From contig CAZGFD010000005.1 of the NCBI GenBank assembly GCA_964525045.1, forward strand, positions 62,001-126,000: DNA of 64,000 bases, read 5' to 3'. Every line of letters begins with the position of its first letter. Position 1 is the first letter of the stretch. Source of the stretch: G020348185 sp964525045. Lineage in GTDB: Bacteria; Nitrospirota; Nitrospiria; Nitrospirales; UBA8639. The notes under the pieces are model-generated. The model was not told the origin of the DNA. It did not search any database and was given only the letters and a program-made list of their open reading frames with translations. Position numbers and translations under genes: made by a program. This document shows positions 45,330 to 54,809 of the stretch, one piece after another.

Positions 45330-45764
45330 ATGCGGTCGTTTCAAGCAAAACCTCTGGAATTACAAAGAAAATGGTACTTGGTGGATGCAGAAGGACAAAC
45401 TCTGGGACGATTAGCATCCCGTATCGCTATCCTCCTTCGGGGAAAACATAAACCCATTTTTACCCCAAATGTTGACACCGGGGACCATGTGGTCGTGATC
45501 AATGCCAGTCGCATCCGACTCACAGCAAACAAATTCAAAGTGAAAACCTACCATCATCACACAGGCTTTCCAGGAGGGTTGAAATCCGTCACGGCTGAAA
45601 ACCTTCATGCCAAAAAACCAACGGCCATTCTTTCCAAAGCGATACAGGGAATGTTGCCCAAATGTCCCTTAGGCAATCAAATGGCTAAAAAGCTTCGAAT
45701 TTATCCAGGCGCGGAACATCCACACCAAGCTCAAGAACCCGAACTGATCACATTGTCGAAATGA
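45330..45764 (+). CDS. rplM: 50S ribosomal protein L13
   Basis: 144 residues. Family blocks are KWYLVDAEGQTLGRLASRIA, HKPIFTPNVDTGDHVVVINA and GMLPKCPLGNQMAKKLRIYPGAEHPH. Binds 23S rRNA early in 50S assembly. A GGGAGAAA site lies before the ATG. rpsI follows, the usual pair. Confidence 0.96.
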   Translation: MRSFQAKPLELQRKWYLVDAEGQTLGRLASRIAILLRGKHKPIFTPNVDTGDHVVVINASRIRLTANKFKVKTYHHHTGFPGGLKSVTAENLHAKKPTAILSKAIQGMLPKCPLGNQMAKKLRIYPGAEHPHQAQEPELITLSK

Positions 45765-45800
45765 TTTTTTATTGTCAAACTTGAATGAAGGAATGTCGAG

Positions 45801-46193
45801 ATGATTGAAACAGCCCAATATGCCACCGGTAAACGGAAATATGCAGTCGCCCGGGCATGGATTGAGCCTGGCTCTGGCGAAATCCAGGTCAATAACAAAC
45901 TACTTGACCAGTACTTTACCCGGCAGGCGCATCAAATTCAGGTCCGATCACCTTTTGACATTACCGGTACCGCAGGACAATATAATGTGCGAGCGACCAT
46001 TGCCGGTGGAGGAATAAGCGGACAGGCCGGAGCCTTGAGACATGCGATCGCCAGAGCCTTGATGCTCCTGAGTCCCCCCATGAGGGCCACATTAAAAAAA
46101 CAAGGGTTCTTGACCCGCGATCCTCGGGTCAAAGAACGAAAAAAATATGGACAAAAGGGCGCAAGGCGCCGCTTCCAGTATTCCAAACGCTAA
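45801..46193 (+). CDS. rpsI: 30S ribosomal protein S9
   Basis: 130 residues. YATGKRKYAVARAWIEPGSGEIQVN opens the protein, GGGISGQAGALRHAIARAL is the core motif and the C terminus ends GARRRFQYSKR, whose final basic residues contact P-site tRNA. It is 36 bases from rplM and followed by a strong terminator. Confidence 0.97.
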   Translation: MIETAQYATGKRKYAVARAWIEPGSGEIQVNNKLLDQYFTRQAHQIQVRSPFDITGTAGQYNVRATIAGGGISGQAGALRHAIARALMLLSPPMRATLKKQGFLTRDPRVKERKKYGQKGARRRFQYSKR

Positions 46194-46218
46194 AAATTTT
46201 CCACCGTCTGTTTCCAAC

Positions 46219-46250
46219 AAGGGAAGGCACGGTGCCTTCCCTTTTTTTTT
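46219..46250 (+). terminator. Strong intrinsic terminator after rpsI
   Basis: An 11-bp perfect stem (AAGGGAAGGCA and TGCCTTCCCTT) with a 3-base loop is followed by a run of T. It ends the rplM-rpsI unit. Confidence 0.93.
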
Positions 46251-46324
46251 TGTGACGACATATGTTGTTTAAGAAATCCGGCTGGTGCAAGATTAATATT
46301 CAGCGTTCAAAGTCCAACGTAGCC

Positions 46325-46456
46325 GCGCCATCTAATGGCGCCTTTTGGGGATTCCAAATGCCTTAAACGATACGGGATGGTTGGTCGCAATTAGTGGTAA
46401 ATCTTCTTACGCCCCTACAAATGCTTTCATCATTCCGGGGCAGCATGAGATGCTGC
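46325..46456. repeat. Two short perfect hairpins in the rpsI-argC gap
   Basis: GCGCCAT-CTA-ATGGCGC at 46325-46341 and GCAGCAT-GAG-ATGCTGC at 46440-46456 each have 7-bp stems and 3-base loops. The gap (46251-46500) has no gene. They look like a remnant of a small repeated element. A weak family A heptamer lies at 46466-46490. Confidence 0.5.
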
Positions 46457-46500
46457 AGCTACAAACTGAAATTCGAAACCTGAACCCTTTTCCCTGACCT

Positions 46501-47577
46501 ATGGCGAAAAACAAAATCAAAGTGGCCGTAATCGGAGCGAGTGGATATACTGGCGGGGAGTTGCTTCGCCTTCTTAGTGGACATCCTCACGTTTCTATCG
46601 CTCTCACCCTTTCATCAGAAAAATCTGCGGGCCGGGCCTTAACGGACCTTTTTCCTAATTTGACTTCCATTCTTGCTCTTCCCCTTGAGAACATGGAGCC
46701 AGCCACCGTGGCCAAACAGGTTGACCTTGTTTTTTTGGCCCTTCCCCACACTCAAGCCATTCCTATGGTGGCGACCTTTCTTGAATGTGGAAAATTCGTC
46801 ATCGACCTCAGTGCGGATTTTCGCTTAAAGGAATCGAAGGTCTATGAGCAATGGTACGGAACACCCCACACCGCCCCCCATCTTCTTCATGAGGCTGTCT
46901 ACGGACTTCCTGAACTTTACCGTGCCGAAATCAAAAAAGCGAAGTTGATTGCGGTACCCGGTTGCTATCCCACTGCCGCCATTCTCCAACTGGCACCTTT
47001 TATCGCCGGCAACCTCATTGACGTGGACAGCATCATCATCGACTCTAAATCGGGGGTTTCCGGCGCTGGACGAGGATTGGGACTTGGTTATCACTTTCCA
47101 GAGGCCCATGATGGAATTCATGCCTATAAGATTGGGAAGCATCGACATCTTCCTGAGATCCAACAAGAATTAACCTTACTTGCCTCTAACAAATCCGAAT
47201 CAACCCGTTCATTCGATGCTCTTTGCTTCACTCCCCACCTTATCCCAATGAATCGTGGCATTCTGAGCACCACGTATGCCAAATTATCATCAAGTGCATC
47301 CGGAATGGATTGCTATGGCATCTACAAAGATTTCTACAAAAATGAACCTTTCATCCGCTTGTTTGACAGCCCTGACCTGGTCAATCCTAACCATGTGCGA
47401 GGGTCCAATTTTTGCGACCTTGGGGTAACGTCCGATCCTCAATCAGGCAGGATTGTCACGCTCGCTGCCATTGATAACCTAGTGAAGGGCGCCGCTGGCC
47501 AGGCCATACAGTCCATGAATCTCATGTTAGGGATTCCGGAAAACGAAGGGTTACACTCACCCGGATTATTTCCCTAA
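46501..47577 (+). CDS. argC: N-acetyl-gamma-glutamyl-phosphate reductase
   Basis: 358 residues. Third step of arginine synthesis. NADP-binding VAVIGASGYTGGELLRLL opens the protein, the catalytic cysteine lies in VPGCYPTAAIL, and SGVSGAGRG, a histidine in HRHLPEI and VRGSNFCDLGV follow. It sits 42 bases upstream of argJ. Confidence 0.96.
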   Translation: MAKNKIKVAVIGASGYTGGELLRLLSGHPHVSIALTLSSEKSAGRALTDLFPNLTSILALPLENMEPATVAKQVDLVFLALPHTQAIPMVATFLECGKFVIDLSADFRLKESKVYEQWYGTPHTAPHLLHEAVYGLPELYRAEIKKAKLIAVPGCYPTAAILQLAPFIAGNLIDVDSIIIDSKSGVSGAGRGLGLGYHFPEAHDGIHAYKIGKHRHLPEIQQELTLLASNKSESTRSFDALCFTPHLIPMNRGILSTTYAKLSSSASGMDCYGIYKDFYKNEPFIRLFDSPDLVNPNHVRGSNFCDLGVTSDPQSGRIVTLAAIDNLVKGAAGQAIQSMNLMLGIPENEGLHSPGLFP

Positions 47578-47618
47578 TTCGACACCGGGTCCTCTTTCCA
47601 ACTTCATTTTTGTCGTCC

Positions 47619-48833
47619 ATGATTAGAGTGAGACAAAAAAAAGGGGGCGTCACCGCCCCAACAGGGTTTTCAGCATCAGGAATCCATTCCGGGATCAAAA
47701 AGCCACCATTGCGTGATCTCGCCTTGATCGCTTCAGATGTCCAAGGCCCCATTGCCGGCATGTTCACGACCAACCAAATTGTTGCGGCGCCTGTCATTTT
47801 CGATCAGCGCAATCTGAAGAAAAAAACCGGTCGCGCGATCATTATCAATAGCGGCAATGCTAATGCCTTTACCGGACCACAAGGGTTGCTCGATACCCGG
47901 GAAATGGCCGAATCGGTCGCCAAGGGCCTTCGTACTCCCCGTCATACAGTATTTGTGGCTTCGACTGGAGTGATCTGTCCTCCTCTACCCATGGGTCGCA
48001 TTCGAAAGGGAATTCCCCGGCTTATTCGAGACTTAAGACCAGAAGGTAACCTCGCTGCGGCTCAGGCGATCATGACCACCGATACCACTACCAAAGAAGT
48101 GGCCTTACAGGCACGTATCGGAGGGGAAAAGGTCACTGTAGGAGGCATGGCGAAAGGGGCAGGCATGATCCATCCCAATATGGCGACCATGCTGGCTTTC
48201 TTGACCACGGATGCAGCCATTCTCCAACCCACCCTCCAAGCCGCCCTTCGTCGTGCTGTCGATCTCTCATTAAATTGCATTTCAGTCGACGGAGAAACGA
48301 GCACGAATGATACCGTGCTTTGCCTCGCCAATGGTATGGCGAAAAATCGCCTGCTACGTTCAAACTCACCGGACCTGGAAGATTTTCAACATCTCCTCTA
48401 TGAAGCCTGCCATTCTTTGGCTCTCCAAATTTGCCGGGATGGAGAGGGAGCAACCAAACTGGTGGAGATTCAAGTGAGTGGTGCCAAAAATTCAAATGAC
48501 AGCAGAAAGATCGCCACAACTCTTGCGACTTCTCCCCTCTTGAAAACCGCTCTATTCGGAGAAGATCCCAATTGGGGTAGAATTCTAGCGGCCATCGGCC
48601 GTGCGGGCCCCCGTATCAATACGGAAAAGATTGGGATAGACTTCGATGGGATTTATGTAGTCAAAAAAGGGAGAGGGGTAGGCTCAGGAATTGAAAAAAG
48701 AGTGAAACGAGTGATGGAAAAATCCGAATTCACCATTAGAGTGACCCTTGGAAATGGGAACGCCGCCTGGAGAATGTGGACCACGGATCTATCCTATGAT
48801 TATGTCAAGATCAATGCCTCCTACCGTTCGTAG
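47619..48833 (+). CDS. argJ: Bifunctional ornithine acetyltransferase / N-acetylglutamate synthase
   Basis: 404 residues from the ATG at 47619 (a TTG three codons earlier is open). It recycles the acetyl group in arginine synthesis. The self-cleavage site lies in KGAGMIHPNMATMLAF, where the threonine becomes the new N terminus of the beta chain. Other blocks are INSGNANAFTG, FVASTGVIC, SVDGETSTNDT and EDPNWGRILAAIGRAG. Convergent with the response regulator gene 42 bases away. Confidence 0.96.
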   Translation: MIRVRQKKGGVTAPTGFSASGIHSGIKKPPLRDLALIASDVQGPIAGMFTTNQIVAAPVIFDQRNLKKKTGRAIIINSGNANAFTGPQGLLDTREMAESVAKGLRTPRHTVFVASTGVICPPLPMGRIRKGIPRLIRDLRPEGNLAAAQAIMTTDTTTKEVALQARIGGEKVTVGGMAKGAGMIHPNMATMLAFLTTDAAILQPTLQAALRRAVDLSLNCISVDGETSTNDTVLCLANGMAKNRLLRSNSPDLEDFQHLLYEACHSLALQICRDGEGATKLVEIQVSGAKNSNDSRKIATTLATSPLLKTALFGEDPNWGRILAAIGRAGPRINTEKIGIDFDGIYVVKKGRGVGSGIEKRVKRVMEKSEFTIRVTLGNGNAAWRMWTTDLSYDYVKINASYRS

Positions 48834-48875
48834 ATACACGACGAAACCTCGCCCAACCCGTCTAAGGAATCAATC

Positions 48876-50282
48876 TTACCTTCTGGTATTCTTTTCATTG
48901 GGTGACCCATCTGAAGGAATTCGCTCACCCTGGTTATCCGAAGGATGCAACCCATATTTCTTTAACAATTTATAGAAATCGGCTCGATACCGGCCCGCAA
49001 TTTGCGAAGCTCGTGAAATATTTCCTTCCGTCGCTCGGAGCAGGTCCCTTAGATACTCTCGTTCAAACGACTCCTTGGCCTCGGTGAGAGGCTGTATCGT
49101 CCCTTGGGTTTTCCCGGGATTCAATGGAAGAAGGTCGAGCGTAATCATATCCTGAGCAGACATGACCACAGCTCGCTCTATGACATTTTCCAATTCTCGA
49201 ACATTTCCAGGCCAGGCATAGGTTACCATGGCTTGCATGGCATCTGGAGTAAATCCACGAATGGGTTTATTCAAACGACTCGTACTCTGCTTTAAGAAAA
49301 ATTGAGTTAAGGAGGGAATATCCTGACGTCGTTCCCGAAGGGGAGGAATCCACAGTGGAACGACGTGCACGCGATAATATAAATCCTCCCGAAAACGCCC
49401 TTCACGAACTGCCTGTTCTAAATCCTGATTCGTGGCCGCGAGGATCCGCACATCCACCTTCGTTGGCACTTGAGCACCAATGGGGAGGATCTCTCGCTGT
49501 TGAATCGCTCGAAGGAGTTTTCCTTGAAGAGCCAAAGGCATCTCGCCAATTTCATCGAGGAAGAGTGTGCCCTTATCAGCCGTGTGAAACAATCCTCGTT
49601 TATTCTGGTGTGCACCCGTAAACGACCCTTTCAAATGCCCAAACAATTCACTCTCGAACAGCGCTTCCGGAATGGCTGCACAATTCACCGCAACAAAGGG
49701 TTTTTCACTTCGTTGACTATTACAATGAATCACTCGGGCGATCACTTCTTTTCCGGTCCCCGTTTCTCCTGATATACAGACCGTCGTATCGGTTCCCGCT
49801 ACTCGCGCCACTTGTTGAAGGAGCGCCTGCATTTCCGAACTGCGGGCAACCACCTTATCCATACCGTAGAGTTCATTGACAAGCATTTGGAGTCGTTGAA
49901 TTTCCTGGCTCATACGTTTTTGTGCCAAAGCCTTGTCAATACTGGCCGATAGTTCTTTGTCATCAAACGGCTTTGTGAGATATCCATAGGCCCCTTTTTT
50001 CATCGCCTCTACCGCATTGGGGATACACCCATGAGCCGTCAGAATGAGGATCGGCAGGTTTGAATCAAGCAAATGCAACTCTTCCATAAGCCCCAATCCA
50101 TCGAGATCCGGGAGACGAAGATCAAGAATGGCAAAATCATATGGTTCATCATGGGCTCGGTTCAAAGCTGCTTTTCCCGTCTCACAGGGTGTCACGGCAT
50201 ACCCTAAAGACTTGAGTCGCATTTGCAGAAGGGTGAGCAGACTCGGGTCATCATCGACAACAAGAATTCGTTCATCCGCCAT
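48876..50282 (-). CDS. Sigma-54-dependent response regulator, GlrR-like
   Basis: 468 residues. Receiver domain (residues 1-120) with phospho-acceptor Asp54 in FAILDLRLPD; AAA+ domain with Walker A GETGTGKE (172-179), the sigma-54 contact loop as GSFTGA (219-224; the usual form is GAFTGA) and Walker B TLFLDEIGEM; and a C-terminal HTH (NISRASQIAGRYRADFYKLLKKYGL). It activates sigma-54 promoters. The start overlaps the lipoprotein gene by 11 bases. The order kinase-lipoprotein-regulator matches glrK-qseG-glrR of enterobacteria. Confidence 0.88.
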   Translation of the reverse strand: MADERILVVDDDPSLLTLLQMRLKSLGYAVTPCETGKAALNRAHDEPYDFAILDLRLPDLDGLGLMEELHLLDSNLPILILTAHGCIPNAVEAMKKGAYGYLTKPFDDKELSASIDKALAQKRMSQEIQRLQMLVNELYGMDKVVARSSEMQALLQQVARVAGTDTTVCISGETGTGKEVIARVIHCNSQRSEKPFVAVNCAAIPEALFESELFGHLKGSFTGAHQNKRGLFHTADKGTLFLDEIGEMPLALQGKLLRAIQQREILPIGAQVPTKVDVRILAATNQDLEQAVREGRFREDLYYRVHVVPLWIPPLRERRQDIPSLTQFFLKQSTSRLNKPIRGFTPDAMQAMVTYAWPGNVRELENVIERAVVMSAQDMITLDLLPLNPGKTQGTIQPLTEAKESFEREYLRDLLRATEGNISRASQIAGRYRADFYKLLKKYGLHPSDNQGERIPSDGSPNEKNTRR

Positions 50283-51228
50283 TGGTTTTGTTTATCTCCT
50301 CTTTGGTTTCCGTTTCCATTTCAGGAGACGGGGTCATTTTTTCTGATGGTCGGGTCGGCAGCGTTTTTTCTTTCAGCTCCTGGTCAATCCGTCTCAACGC
50401 CTCCAGTTGATTCATCAACTCTTGAACCTTTTCTTCTCTGGCCTTGAGTTCCTGCTGAAGTCCCTGCCGTACCGCCACTTCTTTTTTAAGTTGATCCACC
50501 TGCCTCGTCAGACCAACAATGAGGAGATTCAGTTCCTCGATTTTTTGGTCACGATGATTCAAATCTTCCTGGAGGGCCTCGACCGATGAATTATCCAGCT
50601 TCGAGACAAGTTCATGAACCATCAACTCCCGATCGACCATCTCACGGGCAAATCGTTTAGCCAACTCACCCGAGGTAGGGGAAGGATTTCCTGGAGGCTT
50701 AAGAACCTCTAACACCCATAACCAAAATCGACTTTCTGATGCGAGCTGACTATTCGGATTCGCCGCCACCACTCGCCGAAAATGTTGAGCCGCGAGCTCC
50801 TGATTCACGTAAAGGGCGGCCACGCCTCGCAGGAATAGGGTGCTGCTGCATTCTTCATCGTGATGACATCGCTGCAGTTGCTTATCTTGTTCTTCTCCTA
50901 TCGCCTCGAAAAAAGGAACATCCTCCGGATTTGGATCAAGGAGGGAAGACACGGATGGATCCACTTTTTGAGGAGGTTCATCGGCGGGTAACGGCTCCCA
51001 AAAGGGAGATGCACAACTCGCCGTGGTCCAGAGGACTATGCCCACCAATAGACCATGAAAAAAATTGAATTGTCGCCTCCTCAGCTCTTTCAAAAACGAT
51101 GCCTCAGTCTCATGTCCACCGGGTGCCTTCTTAAAATGATCGCTCACGCCAAATTGGGTTTTTCCTTCAGCCCCTACTTGCTTTTGATATTTCATCCTGG
51201 GCATGAACAGTGATCGGGGAACTGACAT
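50272..51228 (-). CDS. QseG-like lipoprotein with coiled coil
   Basis: 318 residues from the ATG at 51228. A hydrophobic segment ending TTASC is a lipoprotein signal, but about 70 hydrophilic residues precede it in this reading. A TTG at 51093-51091 with a GAGG site gives a normal 27-residue signal, so the true protein may have 273 residues. The mature part has a TPR-like stretch (FLRGVAALYVNQELAAQHFRR) and a long coiled coil (about 215-290). Position between a GlrK-like kinase and a GlrR-like regulator suggests it controls the kinase from the outer membrane. Confidence 0.72.
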   Translation of the reverse strand: MSVPRSLFMPRMKYQKQVGAEGKTQFGVSDHFKKAPGGHETEASFLKELRRRQFNFFHGLLVGIVLWTTASCASPFWEPLPADEPPQKVDPSVSSLLDPNPEDVPFFEAIGEEQDKQLQRCHHDEECSSTLFLRGVAALYVNQELAAQHFRRVVAANPNSQLASESRFWLWVLEVLKPPGNPSPTSGELAKRFAREMVDRELMVHELVSKLDNSSVEALQEDLNHRDQKIEELNLLIVGLTRQVDQLKKEVAVRQGLQQELKAREEKVQELMNQLEALRRIDQELKEKTLPTRPSEKMTPSPEMETETKEEINKTNGG

Positions 51229-51308
51229 TTTGACATTATCTAACGGACAGGATTTGACTTATGTCCTTCTCACATGAGGGGAGCTTCTCAACATGAAATC
51301 GGTGCCCT

Positions 51309-52778
51309 CTATTCTGTACGACTCGGTATCGTAAAGTGAACGGAAGTCCCTTTTCCTAATTCACTTTCGGCCCAAATATTTCCTCCGTGAGCTTCAATGA
51401 CACGTTTGGCTAACGCCAATCCAATCCCACTACCCACATAGGCACGTCCCTCCTGAGTCCTTCCCTGATAGAACCGTTCAAACACATGTGGTAAATCTTC
51501 CGGAGGGATCCCGGGGCCGGTATCGATGACAGCGATATGGAAGCCATCGGCTCCTTCATCAGGGTAGGAATGAAGGGAAACTGTCGCACCCTCGGAACTA
51601 AACTTCAGGGCATTGGACAACAGGTTTTCCAACACTTGTTCGATCCGGGGGCCATCAACTTCCTGAATGCGTGCTCGGTCGGGGTCTAATTCTGTCAGAA
51701 TTTGTATGTGCTTTCGCTCTGCGAGGAATTTCATCTTTTCGGCAGATCGGAGAGCTAATCGATTCAAATCTGTCGGACTAAACTGATACGCTAACATATC
51801 AGCCTCCATCCTCGACAAATCCAGGAGATTCTCAATGAGCTGATTTAATCGCTGACTACTTGACAACAAAATCGTGAGGGTTTCACGTTGGTCATGGGTG
51901 AGAGGACCTGGAACTCCGTCCAGCAGAAGCTGAGCACCTTCCCGCATGGAGGTCAGAGGTGTTCGAAATTCATGGGAAATATTGGCCAAAAACTCAGATT
52001 TCATCTCGTCCAATTTTTGGAGTTTCTCTCCCATCCAGTTGACCGTATTGACCAATTCCCTCAATTCATGAGGAACGGTGACGGGAAGGGTGCGTCCGAA
52101 TTGACCCTGACCAATCCGGCGAATTTGGCCTTGTATACGCCGAAGGGGACGTACAATACTATAACTAGCCACCCCGGCTAAGCCAAGTCCCAACAAAATG
52201 GCCATGATAATGAGTTGACGAGTGATTTCTTCAGCCTGAACCGACCTGATATGGGAATTCCTTAAAATTCCGCCAATGCTGGACTCTTGTAAAGTAATAT
52301 AGGCATTAATGATTTCGGTCATAGCATCAACCAGACCATCTCTCCGGTCTTCATAATCCGCAAGGGACCGTTCAGAATGCTCTGTCTGCTGAACGCCTTC
52401 GCTGAGGAACAGGGTGTGGAATTCTTCATGAAGTTGATGGGTCCGTTGTAATAACTCACGAGCTTCATCAGAGTTTTCTTGCTCCCGAAGAGCCGCTAAG
52501 GTTTTACGAAAATTTTCGGCTTCTTCCAGGAATTCTTTCAAGAGCGCGGTGTCACGAAGCACCAGGTACTGCTTGTCACTTTTCAACTGTGAGTAGAGAC
52601 TCGTAATCAAACGTTTCGCGGTCTCGACGGCAGGAAAATGATAGGTGACCAATTCCGCCCCGAGTTCGGTCAGGACACGAAATTGATTGAGAATGTACAA
52701 ATTGACACCCACGACAAGAGCGATGACGGTGAGATATCCCAGGGCCGATCGCCAAAAAATGGAAAGTCTCGAAAGCAT
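51309..52778 (-). CDS. Sensor histidine kinase, GlrK-like
   Basis: 489 residues. Transmembrane spans lie at about 11-31 and 188-208, enclosing a helical periplasmic sensor of 155 residues. HAMP follows, then the dimerisation helix with the phosphorylated His269 in ANISHEFRTPLTSMREG, the N box in ENLLSNALKFS, DTGPGIPPEDLPHVFERF and the GSGIGLALAKRVIEAHGG box. It begins directly at the end of the glycosyltransferase gene. The signal is unknown. Homology to GlrK is judged from the REGAQLLLDGVPG block and the gene order. Confidence 0.88.
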   Translation of the reverse strand: MLSRLSIFWRSALGYLTVIALVVGVNLYILNQFRVLTELGAELVTYHFPAVETAKRLITSLYSQLKSDKQYLVLRDTALLKEFLEEAENFRKTLAALREQENSDEARELLQRTHQLHEEFHTLFLSEGVQQTEHSERSLADYEDRRDGLVDAMTEIINAYITLQESSIGGILRNSHIRSVQAEEITRQLIIMAILLGLGLAGVASYSIVRPLRRIQGQIRRIGQGQFGRTLPVTVPHELRELVNTVNWMGEKLQKLDEMKSEFLANISHEFRTPLTSMREGAQLLLDGVPGPLTHDQRETLTILLSSSQRLNQLIENLLDLSRMEADMLAYQFSPTDLNRLALRSAEKMKFLAERKHIQILTELDPDRARIQEVDGPRIEQVLENLLSNALKFSSEGATVSLHSYPDEGADGFHIAVIDTGPGIPPEDLPHVFERFYQGRTQEGRAYVGSGIGLALAKRVIEAHGGNIWAESELGKGTSVHFTIPSRTE

Positions 52779-53780
52779 TTAGTCCAATATCTCCCGAATG
52801 TGGTATTCCTTGCTCTCACGAGAGTGGCTAAAGATAATAATTTCACCCAGAAGACCAACCGAAAATAACTGCATACCCAATACCATCATCAATGCGCTGG
52901 CAACCAACAACGGACGCTCCAACAAAGGCACGCCAAAAATTATTCGTTCGAACCCAAGGTAGCCTGTCACCATGGCGCCTATTCCAAACACCCCCAAACC
53001 AATCAAGCCAAAAAATCGTAGGGGTTTCTTTGTGAACCTGAAGAGAAAAAATAAGACAAAAATGTCGAGGAACCGCCTCACATAGTCTCCCAGAGGCTTC
53101 AACCGAATTTTGCGATTATGCTCACTTTGTTGAACTTGTATTTCTCTAACCTTAAAACCCCGGCGAAGGGCAAGAAGGGGATAAAATCGATGAAGATCGC
53201 CATAGAGAGAAACTTCTTGAGCCACTTCCTTTTTCATTATCCGAAACCCACAGCTGATATCGTGAAAGGGGCAGCCGGTCAACAGTTTCACAATCCAATG
53301 AAAGACTTTAGATTGGACTCTATTAAAGAGCGCGTCAATGCGAGGATATCGCCAGGCAATAACCAAATCGTCCTTTCCTCCAATAAATTCCCCAAGAAAA
53401 TTTTTTAATTCCATTGGGGCAACTTGATAGTACGAAGCCAATGTCAGGATATTTCGCCCCCTGGCATGTTCGAATCCGGCGGACAGAGCCGTCGCTTCTC
53501 CAACACTGTGATTCAGCAAAATAATTCGAATATCTGAATGGTTTTGCTTTAATTTCTGTAAGTCCCGGGCGGCGGTATCAAAAGGTCCATCCAGGACAAA
53601 AATAAATTCTGTCGAATACCCAGAACTGGAAAGTTCTCTCCAGACGTCTTCGTACAGTTGTCTCAAATCATCACAACGTTCAGATATGGGGATCACCACA
53701 CTCAAGTCTATCTGGCCCTGTGGCTCAGACGTCTCAAGCTCAGAGGAAGATCTTTGTTCAGGAAGGTCCGGGCTTACCAT
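52779..53780 (-). CDS. Family 2 glycosyltransferase-like membrane protein without the DxD motif
   Basis: 333 residues. The N-terminal fold is GT2 (LSVVIPISERCDDLRQLYEDV, FIFVLDGPFDTAARDL), and two membrane spans lie near the C terminus (about 240-310). Where the paralogue next door has MDGDLQNDPDD, this protein has LASYYQVAPMEL, so the metal-binding DxD is gone and normal catalysis is unlikely. It keeps ISCGFRIMKKEV and an HRFYPLLALRRGF block. It may be a partner or regulator of the adjacent transferase. One base separates it from the kinase gene. Confidence 0.78.
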   Translation of the reverse strand: MVSPDLPEQRSSSELETSEPQGQIDLSVVIPISERCDDLRQLYEDVWRELSSSGYSTEFIFVLDGPFDTAARDLQKLKQNHSDIRIILLNHSVGEATALSAGFEHARGRNILTLASYYQVAPMELKNFLGEFIGGKDDLVIAWRYPRIDALFNRVQSKVFHWIVKLLTGCPFHDISCGFRIMKKEVAQEVSLYGDLHRFYPLLALRRGFKVREIQVQQSEHNRKIRLKPLGDYVRRFLDIFVLFFLFRFTKKPLRFFGLIGLGVFGIGAMVTGYLGFERIIFGVPLLERPLLVASALMMVLGMQLFSVGLLGEIIIFSHSRESKEYHIREILD

Positions 53781-53789
53781 ACGAGAAGC

Positions 53790-54752
53790 CTACAAGTATT
53801 TCCCAAGAGGGAGAAATAATTTTTTACGAATGAAATCGCTCGTCTTGACCGACAATTCCCCCACAATACCCATTGTCAGTAAATGTCCGCTTACAAACAA
53901 AGACAGAAACGACAGAATTGAAGGAACGAGTATGGACTCTGCGCGAGTTTCAGAAAACAACCCGAAGGCCAGAAACAGCAACCCGAAACCAAGAACGAAA
54001 CCGGGAATACTCAGGAGTCCAAACCACCGGAAGGGTCGGGAAGAAAAGTCTGTAATCATTTTCACGACAATCATATCTAACGCCACCCTCCATATACGTC
54101 CAATACCATATTTACTTTTTCCATATCGGCGACCATGATGTTGAACAGAAACCTCTCCGACCCTGGTGCCCACCACCCTGGTTAATGCAGGGATAAATCG
54201 ATGCATTTCCCCATACAGGGACAATGATTTGATGACAGGCCCTTTATACGCCTTCAATGAACATCCACTGTCATGAAGTTTGACTCCGGTCAATCGACTA
54301 ATGATCCAATTGGCAACTTGAGACGGGAATCGCCGGGACCAGTATTTATCTTTTCGGTTCTTTCTCCAACCGCTGACCACATCAAACCCCTCGTCCACTT
54401 TGGTCACAAGCTTGGGAATATCATCTGGATCATTCTGAAGATCGCCATCCATACTGACAATGATTTGGCCTTTGGCGTAGTCAAACCCCGCTGTCATGGC
54501 CGCTGTCTGGCCATAGTTTTTTCGAAAACGGATCACTTTCAGGCAAGGATCCTGAGCCCAGAGCTTTTGCAATATGAAAAATGATCGGTCCTGACTTCCA
54601 TCATCAACGAAAATCAACTCGTATGGCCTTCCCAACTGATCGCAAGCCACCCGTAATTTTTGGTAGAGCGGCTCAAGGCTCTCCTCTTCGTCAAAAACGG
54701 GGATCACGACCGAAATCAGATCCGCTTGATTCATGGAGATTGGCTTTTTCAT
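53790..54752 (-). CDS. Family 2 glycosyltransferase (ArnC/DPM1-like)
   Basis: 320 residues. Motifs: VVIPVFDEEESLEPLYQ, ELIFVDDGSQDRSF, the DxD in VSMDGDLQNDPDDIP, then DSGCSLKAYKG and GEMHRFIPALTRVVG. Two C-terminal membrane spans complete the polyprenyl-phosphate hexose synthase architecture. It probably transfers a sugar onto undecaprenyl phosphate on the cytoplasmic face. The next gene is a similar protein lacking DxD. Confidence 0.87.
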   Translation of the reverse strand: MKKPISMNQADLISVVIPVFDEEESLEPLYQKLRVACDQLGRPYELIFVDDGSQDRSFFILQKLWAQDPCLKVIRFRKNYGQTAAMTAGFDYAKGQIIVSMDGDLQNDPDDIPKLVTKVDEGFDVVSGWRKNRKDKYWSRRFPSQVANWIISRLTGVKLHDSGCSLKAYKGPVIKSLSLYGEMHRFIPALTRVVGTRVGEVSVQHHGRRYGKSKYGIGRIWRVALDMIVVKMITDFSSRPFRWFGLLSIPGFVLGFGLLFLAFGLFSETRAESILVPSILSFLSLFVSGHLLTMGIVGELSVKTSDFIRKKLFLPLGKYL

Positions 54753-54809
54753 CCCTTCTCCCTATTCATTCACGGGGAAGATGGCTTGGAACCGGCTTAA
54801 GTCCATTCA

